Positions 52,657 through 61,568 of a stretch of 64,000 nt of DNA are shown piece by piece. Made by a program: the position numbers and the translations under genes. Under the pieces are notes generated by a model. The model saw nothing but the letters and a program-made list of their open reading frames with translations. It was not told where the DNA came from and searched no databases. Location: NCBI GenBank assembly GCA_964412845.1, contig CAYPQM010000005.1:20305-84304 (forward strand). Reading direction: 5' to 3'. Every line of letters begins with the position of its first letter. Position 1 is the stretch's first letter. The DNA is from JAWWPY01 sp964412845 (GTDB taxonomy: Bacteria; Actinomycetota; Actinomycetes; Streptosporangiales; Streptosporangiaceae).

Positions 52657-53604
52657 TCAGCCCTCCTGCTCCCAGGTGACGGGCTGCTCGTACTTGAAGT
52701 ACCGCTCGGTGATGGCCTCGCTGGCATCCCGGCAGGCGCGCTGCAGGCTGCTCAGCAGCTCAGGCAGCTGCTCGGGGAGCAGCTGCGGGTCCGTGTACTC
52801 CAGCCGGGTGCGCAGCTGGCCGATGGGCCGGCGGGCCGGGTCGCCCCGGCCTGAGCCGGCCGGCCCCGGATCGAGCGCCGCCAGTGCTTCCTCGGCGGTG
52901 CCCAGGGTGTACAGCACGGATCTCGGGAAGAGCCGGTCCATCAGCAGGAACTCGGCTACCTGATGGGATTCTTCGGTCCAGCTGCGGGTGCGGATGAACG
53001 ACTCGTAGGCGCCGCAGGCGCGCAGCAGCATGGGCCAGCCGATCTCGTACGGGGTGGCCGGCATCCGCGCCAGCAGCAGCCGGGCGGTCATGTCCACCCG
53101 CTCCAGGCTCCGGCCCAGGATCAGGAACCGCCAGGCGTCATCATGGCTCATGGTGGATTCGGCGAGGCCGAAGAACAGCGCGGCCCGCTCCCTGATGAAG
53201 CGCAAGTACACGTGGGGTCCCAGCCGTTCGGCTGTCCGGCGCTGCCCGGGCAGCCCGTGCCCGGTCACGTTCAGGCACTCCCACATCTCACCGGAGATCA
53301 CCTCGCGCACGCTCCGCGCGCCGTCGCGGGCCGCCATCACCGCGCCGGCGATGGCGCTCTGGCTCTTCTGGTCATAAGCCAGCTGGTAAAGGGTCGCGCC
53401 GATATCCAGCCGGCTGTCGTCGGCGGCCGGGATGCCCAGCACCCCGAGCAGCCCCCGGCAGCCCGCGTCCTCGTCAGCCTGCGGCTCCTGCAGCATCCGG
53501 TGCACGTAGACGTCCACCATGCGCGCGGTGTCGTCGGCCCGCTCGATGTACCGGCCCGTCCAGAACAGGGTCTCGGCGATCCGGCTGAGCAGCCCGGAGC
53601 TCAC
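52657..53604 (-). CDS. Alpha-E domain protein
   Basis: A 315-residue helical protein. LSRIAETLFWTGRYIERADDTARM is the diagnostic N-terminal helix of the alpha-E (DUF403) family, followed by SREVISGEMWECLN-like and STMSHDDAWRFLILGRSLERVDMTARLLL blocks. Conserved Arg/Glu/His residues line up with the family. The GTG start overlaps the ATP-grasp stop by 4 bp; an upstream in-frame start is only antisense extension. Alpha-E proteins always travel with circularly permuted ATP-grasp enzymes and transglutaminases. The molecular role is not known. Confidence 0.92.
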   Translation of the reverse strand: MSSGLLSRIAETLFWTGRYIERADDTARMVDVYVHRMLQEPQADEDAGCRGLLGVLGIPAADDSRLDIGATLYQLAYDQKSQSAIAGAVMAARDGARSVREVISGEMWECLNVTGHGLPGQRRTAERLGPHVYLRFIRERAALFFGLAESTMSHDDAWRFLILGRSLERVDMTARLLLARMPATPYEIGWPMLLRACGAYESFIRTRSWTEESHQVAEFLLMDRLFPRSVLYTLGTAEEALAALDPGPAGSGRGDPARRPIGQLRTRLEYTDPQLLPEQLPELLSSLQRACRDASEAITERYFKYEQPVTWEQEG

Positions 53605-55223
53605 TGTTCCTCCTGACGCCGGCCGGGCCCGCTCTGCCTGCCCACCGCATCCACTGTGGCCTGCGGAACGGGGGTCTTCTGCGGCGGCCGGGGAAGTGGC
53701 GACGAGGGGTGTGGCGTCCCCTCCGGGGCCAGGACCCAGGTGTCCTTGGATCCGCCGCCGTGGCTGGAATTGACCACCAGCTCGCCTTCTGGCAGTGCCA
53801 CCCTGGTCAGCCCGCCAGGAAGCAGCCACACGTCGTGGCCGTCATTGACGGCGAACGGCCGCAGGTCAATGTGCCGCGGTGCCAGGTGCTCCCCGATCAG
53901 CACGGGCGAAGTGGACAGGGCCACGGGGCGTTGCGCGATCCATCCGCGTGGCTCAGCGGCCACGGTGGCATGCAGCTCGGCCAGGACCCGTTCGTCGGCC
54001 TGCGGCCCGATCACGATGCCCTTGCCGCCGGCCCCGTCCACCGGTTTGAGCACCAGCTGGCCGAGGTGCCCCAGAGCCCAGTCGAGGACCTCCGGGTCGT
54101 CGAGGCGGTAGGACTCGACGTTCTGCAGCAGCGGCTTCTCGCTGAGGTAGTACCTGATCAGGTCGGGGACATAGGTGTAGAGGAGCTTGTCGTCCGCGAC
54201 GCCGTTGCCGACCGCGTTGGCGATGGTCACGTTTCCTTCGCGGGCGGCGTTGAGCACCCCCGCGCAGCCGATCACGGAGTCGGGCCTGAAGTGCAGCGGG
54301 TCGAGGAACTCGTCACCGACCCGCCGGTAGATCACGTCGACCGGCCGGCGTCCCTGGGTGGTGTGCACGAAGACCTGGTTGCCGGTGCAGAACAGGTCAC
54401 GGCCCTCCACCAGTTCCACACCCATCAGGCGGGCCAGCAGCGTGTGCTCGAAATAGGCCGCGTTGCCCACACCGGGCGTGAGCAGGACCACCACCGGGTC
54501 GCGTGTCGCCTGTGGCGCCGAGGACCGCAACGCTGACAGCAAGCGCGCGGGGTAGCCGTCCACCGGGCGCACGTGCTGCTCGGTGAACAGCGCCGGGAAC
54601 GTCCGGGTCATGGCCAGCCGGTTCTCCATGACATAGCTCACCCCGGACGGGATCCGGACATTGTCCTCCAGCACCCGGAACCGGCCCGCCTCATCCCTGA
54701 TCAGGTCGATGCCGGCGACATGGACGCGGACCCCGTTCGCCGGGATCAGCCCGGCGACCTCGCGGTGGAAGTGCTGGGAACTCGCCACCACCCGCCATGG
54801 GACCACCCCGTCGTCGAAGGCCTGGCCGTGGCTGTAAACGTCGGCGAGAAACGCTTCCAGGGCCAGCACCCGCTGCCTGACGCCCCGCACCACGAGATCC
54901 CATTCGGCCGCGTCGATGATCCGGGGGATCAGGTCGAGCGGGAACGGCCGTTCCTCGCCCGCGAAATCGAACGTCACCCCCCGGTCGGTGAAGACCCGGG
55001 TCAGCTGGTCGGAGCGGAAGCGCAGCTCGCTGGCATCGAGCGGCTGCAGCGCGGCGAGCAGGGCGGCGTACGGCGCGCGAGGCTCGCCTGGCCGCGCAAA
55101 CATCTCATCCCAGGCCTCGGCCAGCCGGTAGCTGTCGAAGATGTCCGCCACGAACGCAGCGTAAAGGTGCTGTGTTCCGTTGTCATTACTCACGATGACG
55201 TGTGTGTTTCCACCATGTTTCAC
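53601..55223 (-). CDS. Circularly permuted ATP-grasp protein (type 2)
   Basis: About 540 residues. Typical blocks of the DUF404/DUF407 family are RPFPLDLIPRIIDAAEWD, FRVLEDNVRIPSGVSYVMEN, YRRVGDEFLDPLHFRPDS, VLKPVDGAGGKGIVIGP (ATP-binding lysine and Gly loop) and LRPFAVNDG plus VVNSSHGGGSKDTWVL near the C-terminus. The last 45 residues are Pro/Gln-rich and disordered. The start is GTG 55223; GTG 55193 is an alternative. It is the first gene of the operon with the alpha-E and transglutaminase proteins. It probably forms peptide bonds with ATP; the product is undefined. The promoter should lie in the 170-nt divergent gap upstream. Confidence 0.9.
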   Translation of the reverse strand: MKHGGNTHVIVSNDNGTQHLYAAFVADIFDSYRLAEAWDEMFARPGEPRAPYAALLAALQPLDASELRFRSDQLTRVFTDRGVTFDFAGEERPFPLDLIPRIIDAAEWDLVVRGVRQRVLALEAFLADVYSHGQAFDDGVVPWRVVASSQHFHREVAGLIPANGVRVHVAGIDLIRDEAGRFRVLEDNVRIPSGVSYVMENRLAMTRTFPALFTEQHVRPVDGYPARLLSALRSSAPQATRDPVVVLLTPGVGNAAYFEHTLLARLMGVELVEGRDLFCTGNQVFVHTTQGRRPVDVIYRRVGDEFLDPLHFRPDSVIGCAGVLNAAREGNVTIANAVGNGVADDKLLYTYVPDLIRYYLSEKPLLQNVESYRLDDPEVLDWALGHLGQLVLKPVDGAGGKGIVIGPQADERVLAELHATVAAEPRGWIAQRPVALSTSPVLIGEHLAPRHIDLRPFAVNDGHDVWLLPGGLTRVALPEGELVVNSSHGGGSKDTWVLAPEGTPHPSSPLPRPPQKTPVPQATVDAVGRQSGPGRRQEEQ

Positions 55224-55395
55224 TCAGCGGGCATCATGGCTGCGGGCCGGCCGGGCTCGCGTCCGGCCGGCTGCCCGCGTCTGGGCATTGCGATCTCTGC
55301 GGCGTGGCGCACACTGGAAACGCGGGCCCGCCCGGCGGCGCCCGCGTGCCTGGTGGCCACGTGGTCCATCGTCCCGGCGATGAGGAGGTCCCGCC

Positions 55396-55935
55396 GTGCT
55401 GTATGCCTTCGGATTCGAGCGGACCAGCGTCGTGCTGAGCGACCTGTACTTTGTCGACCCCAATCCGCTCAAAGGCCAGGAAAGCCCAGAACGGGGGGTA
55501 CGGCTGGAAGTCCGGCTGCTTGACCGGGGCGAGCTGAAGGGCTCCATCTACTCGGCTCAGCCGATCGAGATCGGCGGCCTGGTCTGGCGGGTCGACCTCC
55601 TGGAGTCAGCGGACGGGCCGCCCGGCAGCTTCGACCGCACCCATCATCATCCTGGCGTGCAGGGGTGGGAGCCGGGCCACCGGATATTCGACCCGGGCCT
55701 GTCCGCCGACCCGGTCGGCTGGCTCGGGGCACGGCTCTCGGATCTGGAGGGTGTGCTGGAGGCGGCAGGCATGGGCGGCGATCCTGCCGACCATGGCGAC
55801 GCGGAAAGCCTGCGCCAGTGCCTGCCGGAGATCCTCGCCGCCGTCACCCGGCTGCTAGACCGGATCCGGGCCGGGGAGCTCGGCCAGCCGCCCAGCGGCG
55901 AACCGCTGGCCAGCGCGCGGGCGGGCTGGCTCTAG
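55396..55935 (+). CDS. Conserved hypothetical protein
   Basis: A 179-residue protein, no recognised domain name. The N-terminal half is predicted beta strand: MLYAFGFERTSVVLSDLYFV, then VRLEVRLLDRGELKGSIYSA and LVWRVDLLESADG. It contains HHHPGVQGWEPGHRIFDP, a His/Trp-rich segment that may bind metal. The C-terminal half is helical (GWLGARLSDLEGVLEAAGMG, LPEILAAVTRLLDRIRAGEL). GTG start after GGAGGT. It is divergent from the ATP-grasp operon and could share its regulation. Confidence 0.7.
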   Translation: MLYAFGFERTSVVLSDLYFVDPNPLKGQESPERGVRLEVRLLDRGELKGSIYSAQPIEIGGLVWRVDLLESADGPPGSFDRTHHHPGVQGWEPGHRIFDPGLSADPVGWLGARLSDLEGVLEAAGMGGDPADHGDAESLRQCLPEILAAVTRLLDRIRAGELGQPPSGEPLASARAGWL

Positions 55936-56027
55936 GCCGGGACATGGCCTGACCGGCCTGGCCGGCTGACCGGGCTGGGAAGCCGTGCCCCCCGGGGTTT
56001 CAAAGGCCGGCCCGCGCCGTCACACTG

Positions 56028-57443
56028 GTGGGTGTGCATGACTTTGACCTGCTGGTGATCGGCTCCGGCCCGGGCGGTCAGAAAGCCGCGATCGCGGCGG
56101 CGAAACTGGACCGGCGGGTGGCCATTGTCGAGCGCCCGGACATGATCGGCGGCGTGTGCCTCAACACCGGCACCATCCCGTCCAAGACGCTCCGCGAGGC
56201 GGTCCTGTACCTCACCGGCCTCGATCAGCGCGAGATGTACGGGCAGAGCTACCGGGTCAAGGACGACATCACGATCGCTGACCTGGCCGCGCGCACGCAG
56301 CACGTGGTCAGCCGGGAAAACGACGTGGTCCGCAGCCAGCTGTCGCGCAACCGGGTGGCGATCCTCAGCGGCACCGCGCATTTCGCCGGCCCGAACGCCA
56401 TCGAGGTGGACGACGGGGAAGGCCGGGTGCGCGCGGTCAGCGCCGAGAAGATCGTGATCGCGACCGGCACCAAGCCGGCCCGGCCCGCCAGCGTCGCCTT
56501 CGATGAGCGCACCGTCATGGACTCGGATGGGATCATGCACCTGGAGCGGGTCCCGCGGTCGATGGTGGTCGCGGGCGCCGGGGTGATCGGGATCGAGTAC
56601 GCGTCCATGTTCGCCGCCCTCGGCACCAAGGTGACGGTCGTCGAGCAGCGGGACCGGATGCTCGAGTTCTGCGACCTCGAGGTGGTCGAGGCGCTCAAAT
56701 ACCATCTGCGCGACCTCGCCGTGACGTTCCGGTTCGGTGAGACGGTCTCCTCGGTCGAGGCCCGGCCGGAGGGAGCGATCGCGACCCTGCGCAGCGGGAA
56801 GAAGATCCCGGCCGACACGGTCTTGTACTCGGCCGGCCGCCAGGGCGCCACCGCGGAACTGCGGCTGGAAGCGGCCGGCCTGACGGCTGACACCCGGGGC
56901 CGGATCAAGGTCGATGAATTCTTCCGCACCGAGGCGCCGCACATCTATGCGGTCGGCGACGTGATCGGCTTCCCGGCGCTGGCGGCCACATCCATGGAAC
57001 AGGGCCGCCTCGCCGCCCACCACGCCTGCGGGGAGCCCGTGCACACCGCCAGCGCGCTGCAGCTGCAGCCCATCGGGATCTATAGCCTGCCCGAGATCAG
57101 CTTCATCGGGAAGACGGAAGACCAGCTCACTGAGGACTGCGTGCCGTTCGAGGTGGGCGTGTCCCGGTACCGGGAGCTGGCCCGGGGGCAGATCATCGGG
57201 GACTCCTACGGGGTGCTGAAACTGCTGGTCTCGCCGCAGGACCGGACCCTGCTGGGGGTGCACGTGTTCGGCACCGGGGCCACTGAGCTGGTGCACATCG
57301 GGCAGGCCGTGATGGGCTGCGGAGGTACCATCGATTACCTGGTTGATGCCGTCTTCAACTACCCGACGCTGGCCGAGTCCTACAAGGTCGCGGCGCTGGA
57401 TGCGACCAACAAGATGCGCCAGGTCGCTCGGTTCGCCGACTAG
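56028..57443 (+). CDS. sthA: Soluble pyridine nucleotide transhydrogenase (SthA)
   Basis: A 471-residue FAD enzyme that transfers hydride between NADPH and NAD. The FAD motif is LVIGSGPGGQKAAIAAAKL (residues 9-27). The site where related reductases have a redox disulfide reads GGVCLNTGTIPSKTLREA, with a single Cys, as in SthA. This excludes dihydrolipoamide dehydrogenase activity. The NAD(P) motif is VVAGAGVIGIEYASMFAALG, and the second FAD motif IYAVGDVIGFPALAATSM. The C-terminal dimerisation domain ends in FNYPTLAESYKVAALDA. GTG 56028 is used; GTG 56034 is also possible. It is followed by a siderophore-interacting flavoprotein gene. Confidence 0.93.
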   Translation: MGVHDFDLLVIGSGPGGQKAAIAAAKLDRRVAIVERPDMIGGVCLNTGTIPSKTLREAVLYLTGLDQREMYGQSYRVKDDITIADLAARTQHVVSRENDVVRSQLSRNRVAILSGTAHFAGPNAIEVDDGEGRVRAVSAEKIVIATGTKPARPASVAFDERTVMDSDGIMHLERVPRSMVVAGAGVIGIEYASMFAALGTKVTVVEQRDRMLEFCDLEVVEALKYHLRDLAVTFRFGETVSSVEARPEGAIATLRSGKKIPADTVLYSAGRQGATAELRLEAAGLTADTRGRIKVDEFFRTEAPHIYAVGDVIGFPALAATSMEQGRLAAHHACGEPVHTASALQLQPIGIYSLPEISFIGKTEDQLTEDCVPFEVGVSRYRELARGQIIGDSYGVLKLLVSPQDRTLLGVHVFGTGATELVHIGQAVMGCGGTIDYLVDAVFNYPTLAESYKVAALDATNKMRQVARFAD

Positions 57444-57490
57444 GGGCCCGGGCCAGCGGGCCGTGTCGCTGACGAAAGGCTGATTGCTGA

Positions 57491-58285
57491 ATGTCTGAAC
57501 CTGGGCCGGCGGCCGGCGCGGTCGCGATCAACGACCCGTTCGCCCAGCTGGCCGGGCCACTCGCGGGCACCACCCGGATGCAACTGCAGGTCATCAGCAA
57601 CACCCTGCTCACCCCGCACATGCAGCGGCTGGTGCTCACCGCGCCGGAGCTCGCGGAGTTCAGTTACCGCGCGGGGCAGGATGTGATGCTCATGGTCGCG
57701 GTCGACGGCGACCGCCCGGTGCGCAGGCGCTACACCATCCGCGCCGTCGCCCAGGAGCAGCGGTTGCTCACCCTCGACGTGGTCCGGCACGGCGACGGGC
57801 CTGGTGAGCGCTGGGTGCGCTCGGCCCAGCCCGGTGACCGGATCGAGGGCATCGGCCCGAGGGGCAAGATTTTCCCGGCCGAGGGCGCCGCCTGGCACCT
57901 GTTCGCCGGTGACGAGTCGAGCCTGGCCGCCGCGTTCGCCATGGCTGGCTCGCTGCCGCCCGGCCGGCCGGCCATCCTGATCCTTGAGGTTCCCGAGCCC
58001 GCGGACGAGCAGGACCTGAACGTGCCGGCCGACGTGCGCTTGCGCTGGCTGCATCGCGCGGGCGGGCCGCCAGGTGAGCCGTCCGCGCTGGCGGCCGCGC
58101 TGTCGCAGGAGCCGCTGCCGGCCGGGCCGGGGCACGCGTACCTGTTCGGGGAGGCGGCGGTGGTGCTGCGGCTGCGTGAGGTCGCCGCCGGGCGCGGGCT
58201 GGCGCAGGACCAGGTGTCGGCCAAGGCGTACTGGGGCCGGGGGCGCGCCAACGCCAGCCACGGCGAGCCGGCCAAGGACGCCTGA
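57491..58285 (+). CDS. Siderophore-interacting protein (ferric reductase)
   Basis: A 264-residue protein of the ferredoxin-reductase-like SIP family that reduces ferric siderophores. The FAD-binding N-terminal domain shows TPHMQRLVLTAPELAEF, the flavin motif DRPVRRRYTIRAV (RxYTxR), and HGDGPGERWVRSAQPGDRIE. The C-terminal domain includes LFAGDESSLAAAFAMAGSLP and ends in KAYWGRGRANASH, the usual YWRxGR terminal motif. The start is ATG after GAAAGG. The upstream transhydrogenase could supply reduced nucleotide; this link is inference. No siderophore uptake genes are adjacent. Confidence 0.92.
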   Translation: MSEPGPAAGAVAINDPFAQLAGPLAGTTRMQLQVISNTLLTPHMQRLVLTAPELAEFSYRAGQDVMLMVAVDGDRPVRRRYTIRAVAQEQRLLTLDVVRHGDGPGERWVRSAQPGDRIEGIGPRGKIFPAEGAAWHLFAGDESSLAAAFAMAGSLPPGRPAILILEVPEPADEQDLNVPADVRLRWLHRAGGPPGEPSALAAALSQEPLPAGPGHAYLFGEAAVVLRLREVAAGRGLAQDQVSAKAYWGRGRANASHGEPAKDA

Positions 58286-58371
58286 CGCCGAGCACCGGTT
58301 CCTGGCGCCCGCCAGGCCGGGCCCGGTGAGCTGATCCCCCGGGAGCTGACCGCCCCGGAAGAACCCATCGC

Positions 58372-59148
58372 TCAGAACGGCGTCGCGGCCAGCCAGTGGT
58401 CCAGGACCGTGCGGTCCCCGATGACCTGGACCCCCGGGTGGTCCGCCGGGAGCCGCCGGACCAGGATCAGCAACAGCGCTGAGGCCGGCCCGCGGACCGC
58501 GGCGTCACCCTTGCCGTGACCGTGATCCACGCTGATCCGGTCGCCGGCCCGCCGGACCAGCCATTCGCCGACCCCGTCGAGCCCTTCGTCGGTAGCGTGC
58601 AGGTGCAGCACCTGGCCGTCGGCCAGGGCATCGAGGCGGGCATCCTGGCTGTCATCTCCCGGCTCGTCCTGGAAGCCGAGCCACTCGTCGATCCCGTCCA
58701 CGGCAATGCCGGGGTCCACGACGGGCGCGCGGCCCACGGCGATCTCGGCGTCGGCCCGGTGCACGGCGGTCTCGTGCGCCATCCGGCGCGCCCAGAAGCT
58801 GGCTGGCCGCAGCCTGGTGAACGCCCAGACGGGATCGGCGCCAGCGTCACGAACGGTGACGATGAGCCGGGCCGCCCCGTCGCGTAGCCAGCTGGCCTGC
58901 TGCCCCGGGTCATCCGGCAGCCTGCCGCCGGGCACCGCACGGAACGGGATGAACTCCGGTGACCGGGTGGCCACGATCTCGGTGGCCCACCGGTGGGCCC
59001 GCCCGACGTGCGTGGCGAGCTGGCGCAACGTCCATTCCGGGCAGGTCGGAACGGGCTGGCTGAGGTCTGCGCCGTCGATGATGCCGGCGAGCGTGGCGGC
59101 GCTGCCACTGATCTCGTCGGAGAAGCGCTCGATGCTCGCGGCGGTCAT
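58372..59148 (-). CDS. Maleylpyruvate isomerase-like mycothiol-dependent protein
   Basis: A 258-residue protein with the N-terminal maleylpyruvate isomerase domain (TCPEWTLRQLATHVGRAHRWA supplies the first His; ARRMAHETAVHRADAEIAVG the others) and a C-terminal MDMPI_C domain (LHLHATDEGLDGVGEWLV, DHGHGKGDAAVRGPASALLL). It is third of its kind in the window and closest to the standard two-domain form. The upstream gene on the same strand is an FmdB zinc ribbon, 13 nt away, so they may share a transcript. Actual substrate unknown. Confidence 0.87.
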   Translation of the reverse strand: MTAASIERFSDEISGSAATLAGIIDGADLSQPVPTCPEWTLRQLATHVGRAHRWATEIVATRSPEFIPFRAVPGGRLPDDPGQQASWLRDGAARLIVTVRDAGADPVWAFTRLRPASFWARRMAHETAVHRADAEIAVGRAPVVDPGIAVDGIDEWLGFQDEPGDDSQDARLDALADGQVLHLHATDEGLDGVGEWLVRRAGDRISVDHGHGKGDAAVRGPASALLLILVRRLPADHPGVQVIGDRTVLDHWLAATPF

Positions 59149-59161
59149 CCGGGGAAGGTGA

Positions 59162-59383
59162 TCAGCCGCAGCCGCAGGCGCCGCCGCAGCAGCCCCCGCC
59201 CCCGCCGCCCGCTGGCCGGGGCCCGGCCGAACCGGACCTGCCGCCCACGGCGACCGTGGACAGCAATTTCACCGTGTCGTCGTGGCCCTCGGGGCACGCG
59301 CACGGCGCGGACGACTCGCTCATCGGGCGGCTGCGTTCGAACGTGGCTCCGCAAGCGCGGCAGCGGTACTCATAGCGAGGCAC
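59162..59383 (-). CDS. FmdB-type zinc ribbon protein
   Basis: A 73-residue protein. The N-terminal PRYEYRCRACGATFERSRPM is the FmdB zinc-ribbon signature with the first CxxC knuckle; the second knuckle is altered to CACPEGH, offering Cys-x-Cys and a His. The C-terminus is Gly-rich and ends with CCGGACGCG, adding four more Cys. Probably binds zinc; function of the family is not settled. ATG start at 59383. Confidence 0.85.
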   Translation of the reverse strand: MPRYEYRCRACGATFERSRPMSESSAPCACPEGHDDTVKLLSTVAVGGRSGSAGPRPAGGGGGGCCGGACGCG

Positions 59384-59560
59384 GGCACCAGCCTAGCCCC
59401 CGCGCGGCGGATGCGGCGAGAGCGTCCCGCCGCCGGCCGCGGCGACGGCGCGCCGCGTGCACCACGTGCACCGCCCGGCGTAACGGGAGGTGGCCCCCGC
59501 ATGGCGGAGTAGTGTCTGCCGCGTCATGATGGCAGTGACGGCCAGGGGAGGGGAGCCGCT

Positions 59561-60361
59561 ATGCCCGTGATGACGGAATACCCGCCGGGGACACCGTGCT
59601 GGGCGGATCTGTCCACGCCGGACGCCACGGTTTCGAGCGCTTTCTACGCGGGCCTGTTCGGCTGGGAACTGCACTCCCCGCCCGGCTCCGATGCCGGGGC
59701 CTACGCGTTCTTCGTGCCGGCCGGCACCCCACCGGATGAGGCGCCGGCCAGGGTCGTGGCTGGGCTGATGCCGCTGGCCGGCGGGCAGCACCGGCCCTCG
59801 TGGAACACCTATGTGAGCGTGGCCGACGCCGATGCCACGGCGGCGCTGGTGTCCGGGGCGGGCGGGCAGGTGCCGACCGCCCCGATGGACGTGGACGGGC
59901 AAGGCCGGATGGCCATGTTCGCCGATGACCAGGGTGCGATCATCGGCGCCTGGCAGCCCAAGGCGTTCCACGGCGCGGGCCTGGTCAATGAGCCCGGCTG
60001 CCTGTGCTGGAACGAGCTGGCCTGCCGGGACACCGGGGCGGCCGCACGTTTCTACCAGCGCGTCTTCGGCTGGCAGGCGGACACCAGCCAGATGGGGCCG
60101 ATGACCTACACCGAATGGCGGCTGGGCGGCCGCCCGGTCGGCGGCATGGTGCACATGGACGAGGACTGGCCGGAGGGGATCGCGCCGCAGTGGATGGTGT
60201 ACTTCGCGGTAGCGGACTGTGACGCGGCGGCGGCCAGGGCCGGGGAACTCGGCGGCCAGGTGCGCGTTCCGCCGACCGACGTCCCGGCAGGCCGTTTCGC
60301 GGTGGTCAGCGACCCGCACGGCGCGGGGTTCACCATCATCACGCTGGCGGCGGCCGGCTGA
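59561..60361 (+). CDS. VOC-family protein with two glyoxalase-like modules
   Basis: A 266-residue cytoplasmic protein made of two vicinal-oxygen-chelate modules. The first starts at GTPCWADLSTPDATVSSAFY with FYAGLFGWEL; the second at PGCLCWNELACRDTGAAARF with FYQRVFGWQAD. Both halves share the FY-x4-FGW pattern. This suggests a duplicated glyoxalase/bleomycin-resistance fold such as seen in actinobacterial hydroxylases and antibiotic-binding proteins (CFP30-like). Metal ligands are not obvious. GGGGAG precedes the ATG. The substrate is unknown. Confidence 0.87.
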   Translation: MPVMTEYPPGTPCWADLSTPDATVSSAFYAGLFGWELHSPPGSDAGAYAFFVPAGTPPDEAPARVVAGLMPLAGGQHRPSWNTYVSVADADATAALVSGAGGQVPTAPMDVDGQGRMAMFADDQGAIIGAWQPKAFHGAGLVNEPGCLCWNELACRDTGAAARFYQRVFGWQADTSQMGPMTYTEWRLGGRPVGGMVHMDEDWPEGIAPQWMVYFAVADCDAAAARAGELGGQVRVPPTDVPAGRFAVVSDPHGAGFTIITLAAAG

Positions 60362-60379
60362 CCGCCATACCCGCCCCGG

Positions 60380-61378
60380 TCAGGCGACCGTGTCCTGGTC
60401 CCGGCCCGCGGCCAGCACATGGGCCAGCGGCGGGCGCTCCAGCAGGAGGTTGACGTGCTCATCGAGCCGCAGGCCGTGCTCGGTGGCGACGGCATGCAGG
60501 TAGGTGTCGGACCGGTGCAATGGCCTGACCCGCGGGGATACCGGGCTGCTGGCCACCCGCTGCGGCCCGCGCAGCCGTCGGGTCATGGCGCGCAGCACGA
60601 CCGAGCTCATCAGGCCGAGATCCCAGAGGGGCTGATGGCGATTCTGCCGGGCGCCGAGATCCACCTGTGCCATCGCGGGCAGGCCCACCGTCCGCAGGAC
60701 ATCGACCAGGATCCCCAGCTCCACCCCGTACCCGGTGAGGAAGGGGATGCCGCAGAGCAGGTCGCGGTGCGCGGCGAATTCGCCGGCCAGCGGCTGCACG
60801 AATCCGGTGAGTTCCGGGCAGAAGGAGTTGAACAGGGGCTTGGCCATGAGCTCGGTCACCCGGCCCCCGCCGTCCAGGACCGATTGCTGGCCCTCGGTGA
60901 AAGGGCGCCGGTAGGCGGCCTTGCTGAACTGCAGCTCAGGCAGGGCCAGGAGCGGCCCGAGCGTGCCATAGACGAAATGGTCATCGAAATTCTTGGTGTC
61001 GGCGTCCGCGAACATCACGATGTCGCCGCGCGCCACCGACAGGCTCCGCCACATGGCATCGCCTTTGCCCCGGGCCGGCCCGAACGCCGGGAGCAGATCG
61101 TTCTCCGAGTACACCTCCGCGCCGCAGGCACGGGCGATATCGCCGGTGCCGTCGGTTGAATCCGCGTCGACCAGCATGACCTGGTCGATGAGCCCGCTCC
61201 GCTCGGTCAGCCTGGTGACCTGGGCCAGGATAGCGCCGATCGTGTCGGCCACGTTGCGCGTCGGGAAGACCAACGTCGTGGTGAGCCGCTGCCCGGCATG
61301 GCCGGGCTCGGCGAGGCCGGAGAAATCCTGATAGTGAAATGATCGCTGCTCGAACCATTCCCGGACGCTCATATTCAT
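60380..61378 (-). CDS. gpgS: Glucosyl-3-phosphoglycerate synthase
   Basis: A 332-residue GT81-family enzyme that makes glucosyl-3-phosphoglycerate, the precursor of glucosylglycerate and of methylglucose lipopolysaccharides. The N-terminus SVREWFEQRSFHYQDF, nucleotide-binding VFPTRNVADTIGAI and VMLVDADSTDGTGDIAR, and the metal-binding IVMFADADTKNFDDHFVYG (DAD) are standard. The acceptor loop GFVQPLAGEFAAHRDLL and FLTGYGVELGILVDV complete the fold. ATG 61378 is chosen for its AGAGAGG ribosome binding site. The upstream antisense extension of the frame is not real. The matching phosphatase (GpgP) is not in the window. Confidence 0.94.
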   Translation of the reverse strand: MNMSVREWFEQRSFHYQDFSGLAEPGHAGQRLTTTLVFPTRNVADTIGAILAQVTRLTERSGLIDQVMLVDADSTDGTGDIARACGAEVYSENDLLPAFGPARGKGDAMWRSLSVARGDIVMFADADTKNFDDHFVYGTLGPLLALPELQFSKAAYRRPFTEGQQSVLDGGGRVTELMAKPLFNSFCPELTGFVQPLAGEFAAHRDLLCGIPFLTGYGVELGILVDVLRTVGLPAMAQVDLGARQNRHQPLWDLGLMSSVVLRAMTRRLRGPQRVASSPVSPRVRPLHRSDTYLHAVATEHGLRLDEHVNLLLERPPLAHVLAAGRDQDTVA

Positions 61379-61568
61379 GAATGCTGCCTCTCTTTCAGGC
61401 TCGCACATCACTTCGCCCAGGCCGGAAATGCGGCTTATCGCTGGCGGCTGCATTGCCGGCTGCAGGGGAGTAGGCCACTGTAGTGCTGATTTGTTGTCGT
61501 TTTGTAACAGCGTGTTGCAGGCCGGTAAAGCGGCCCGGATGCGAGTGCCTGCCGGGGGCCCGGCAGGC

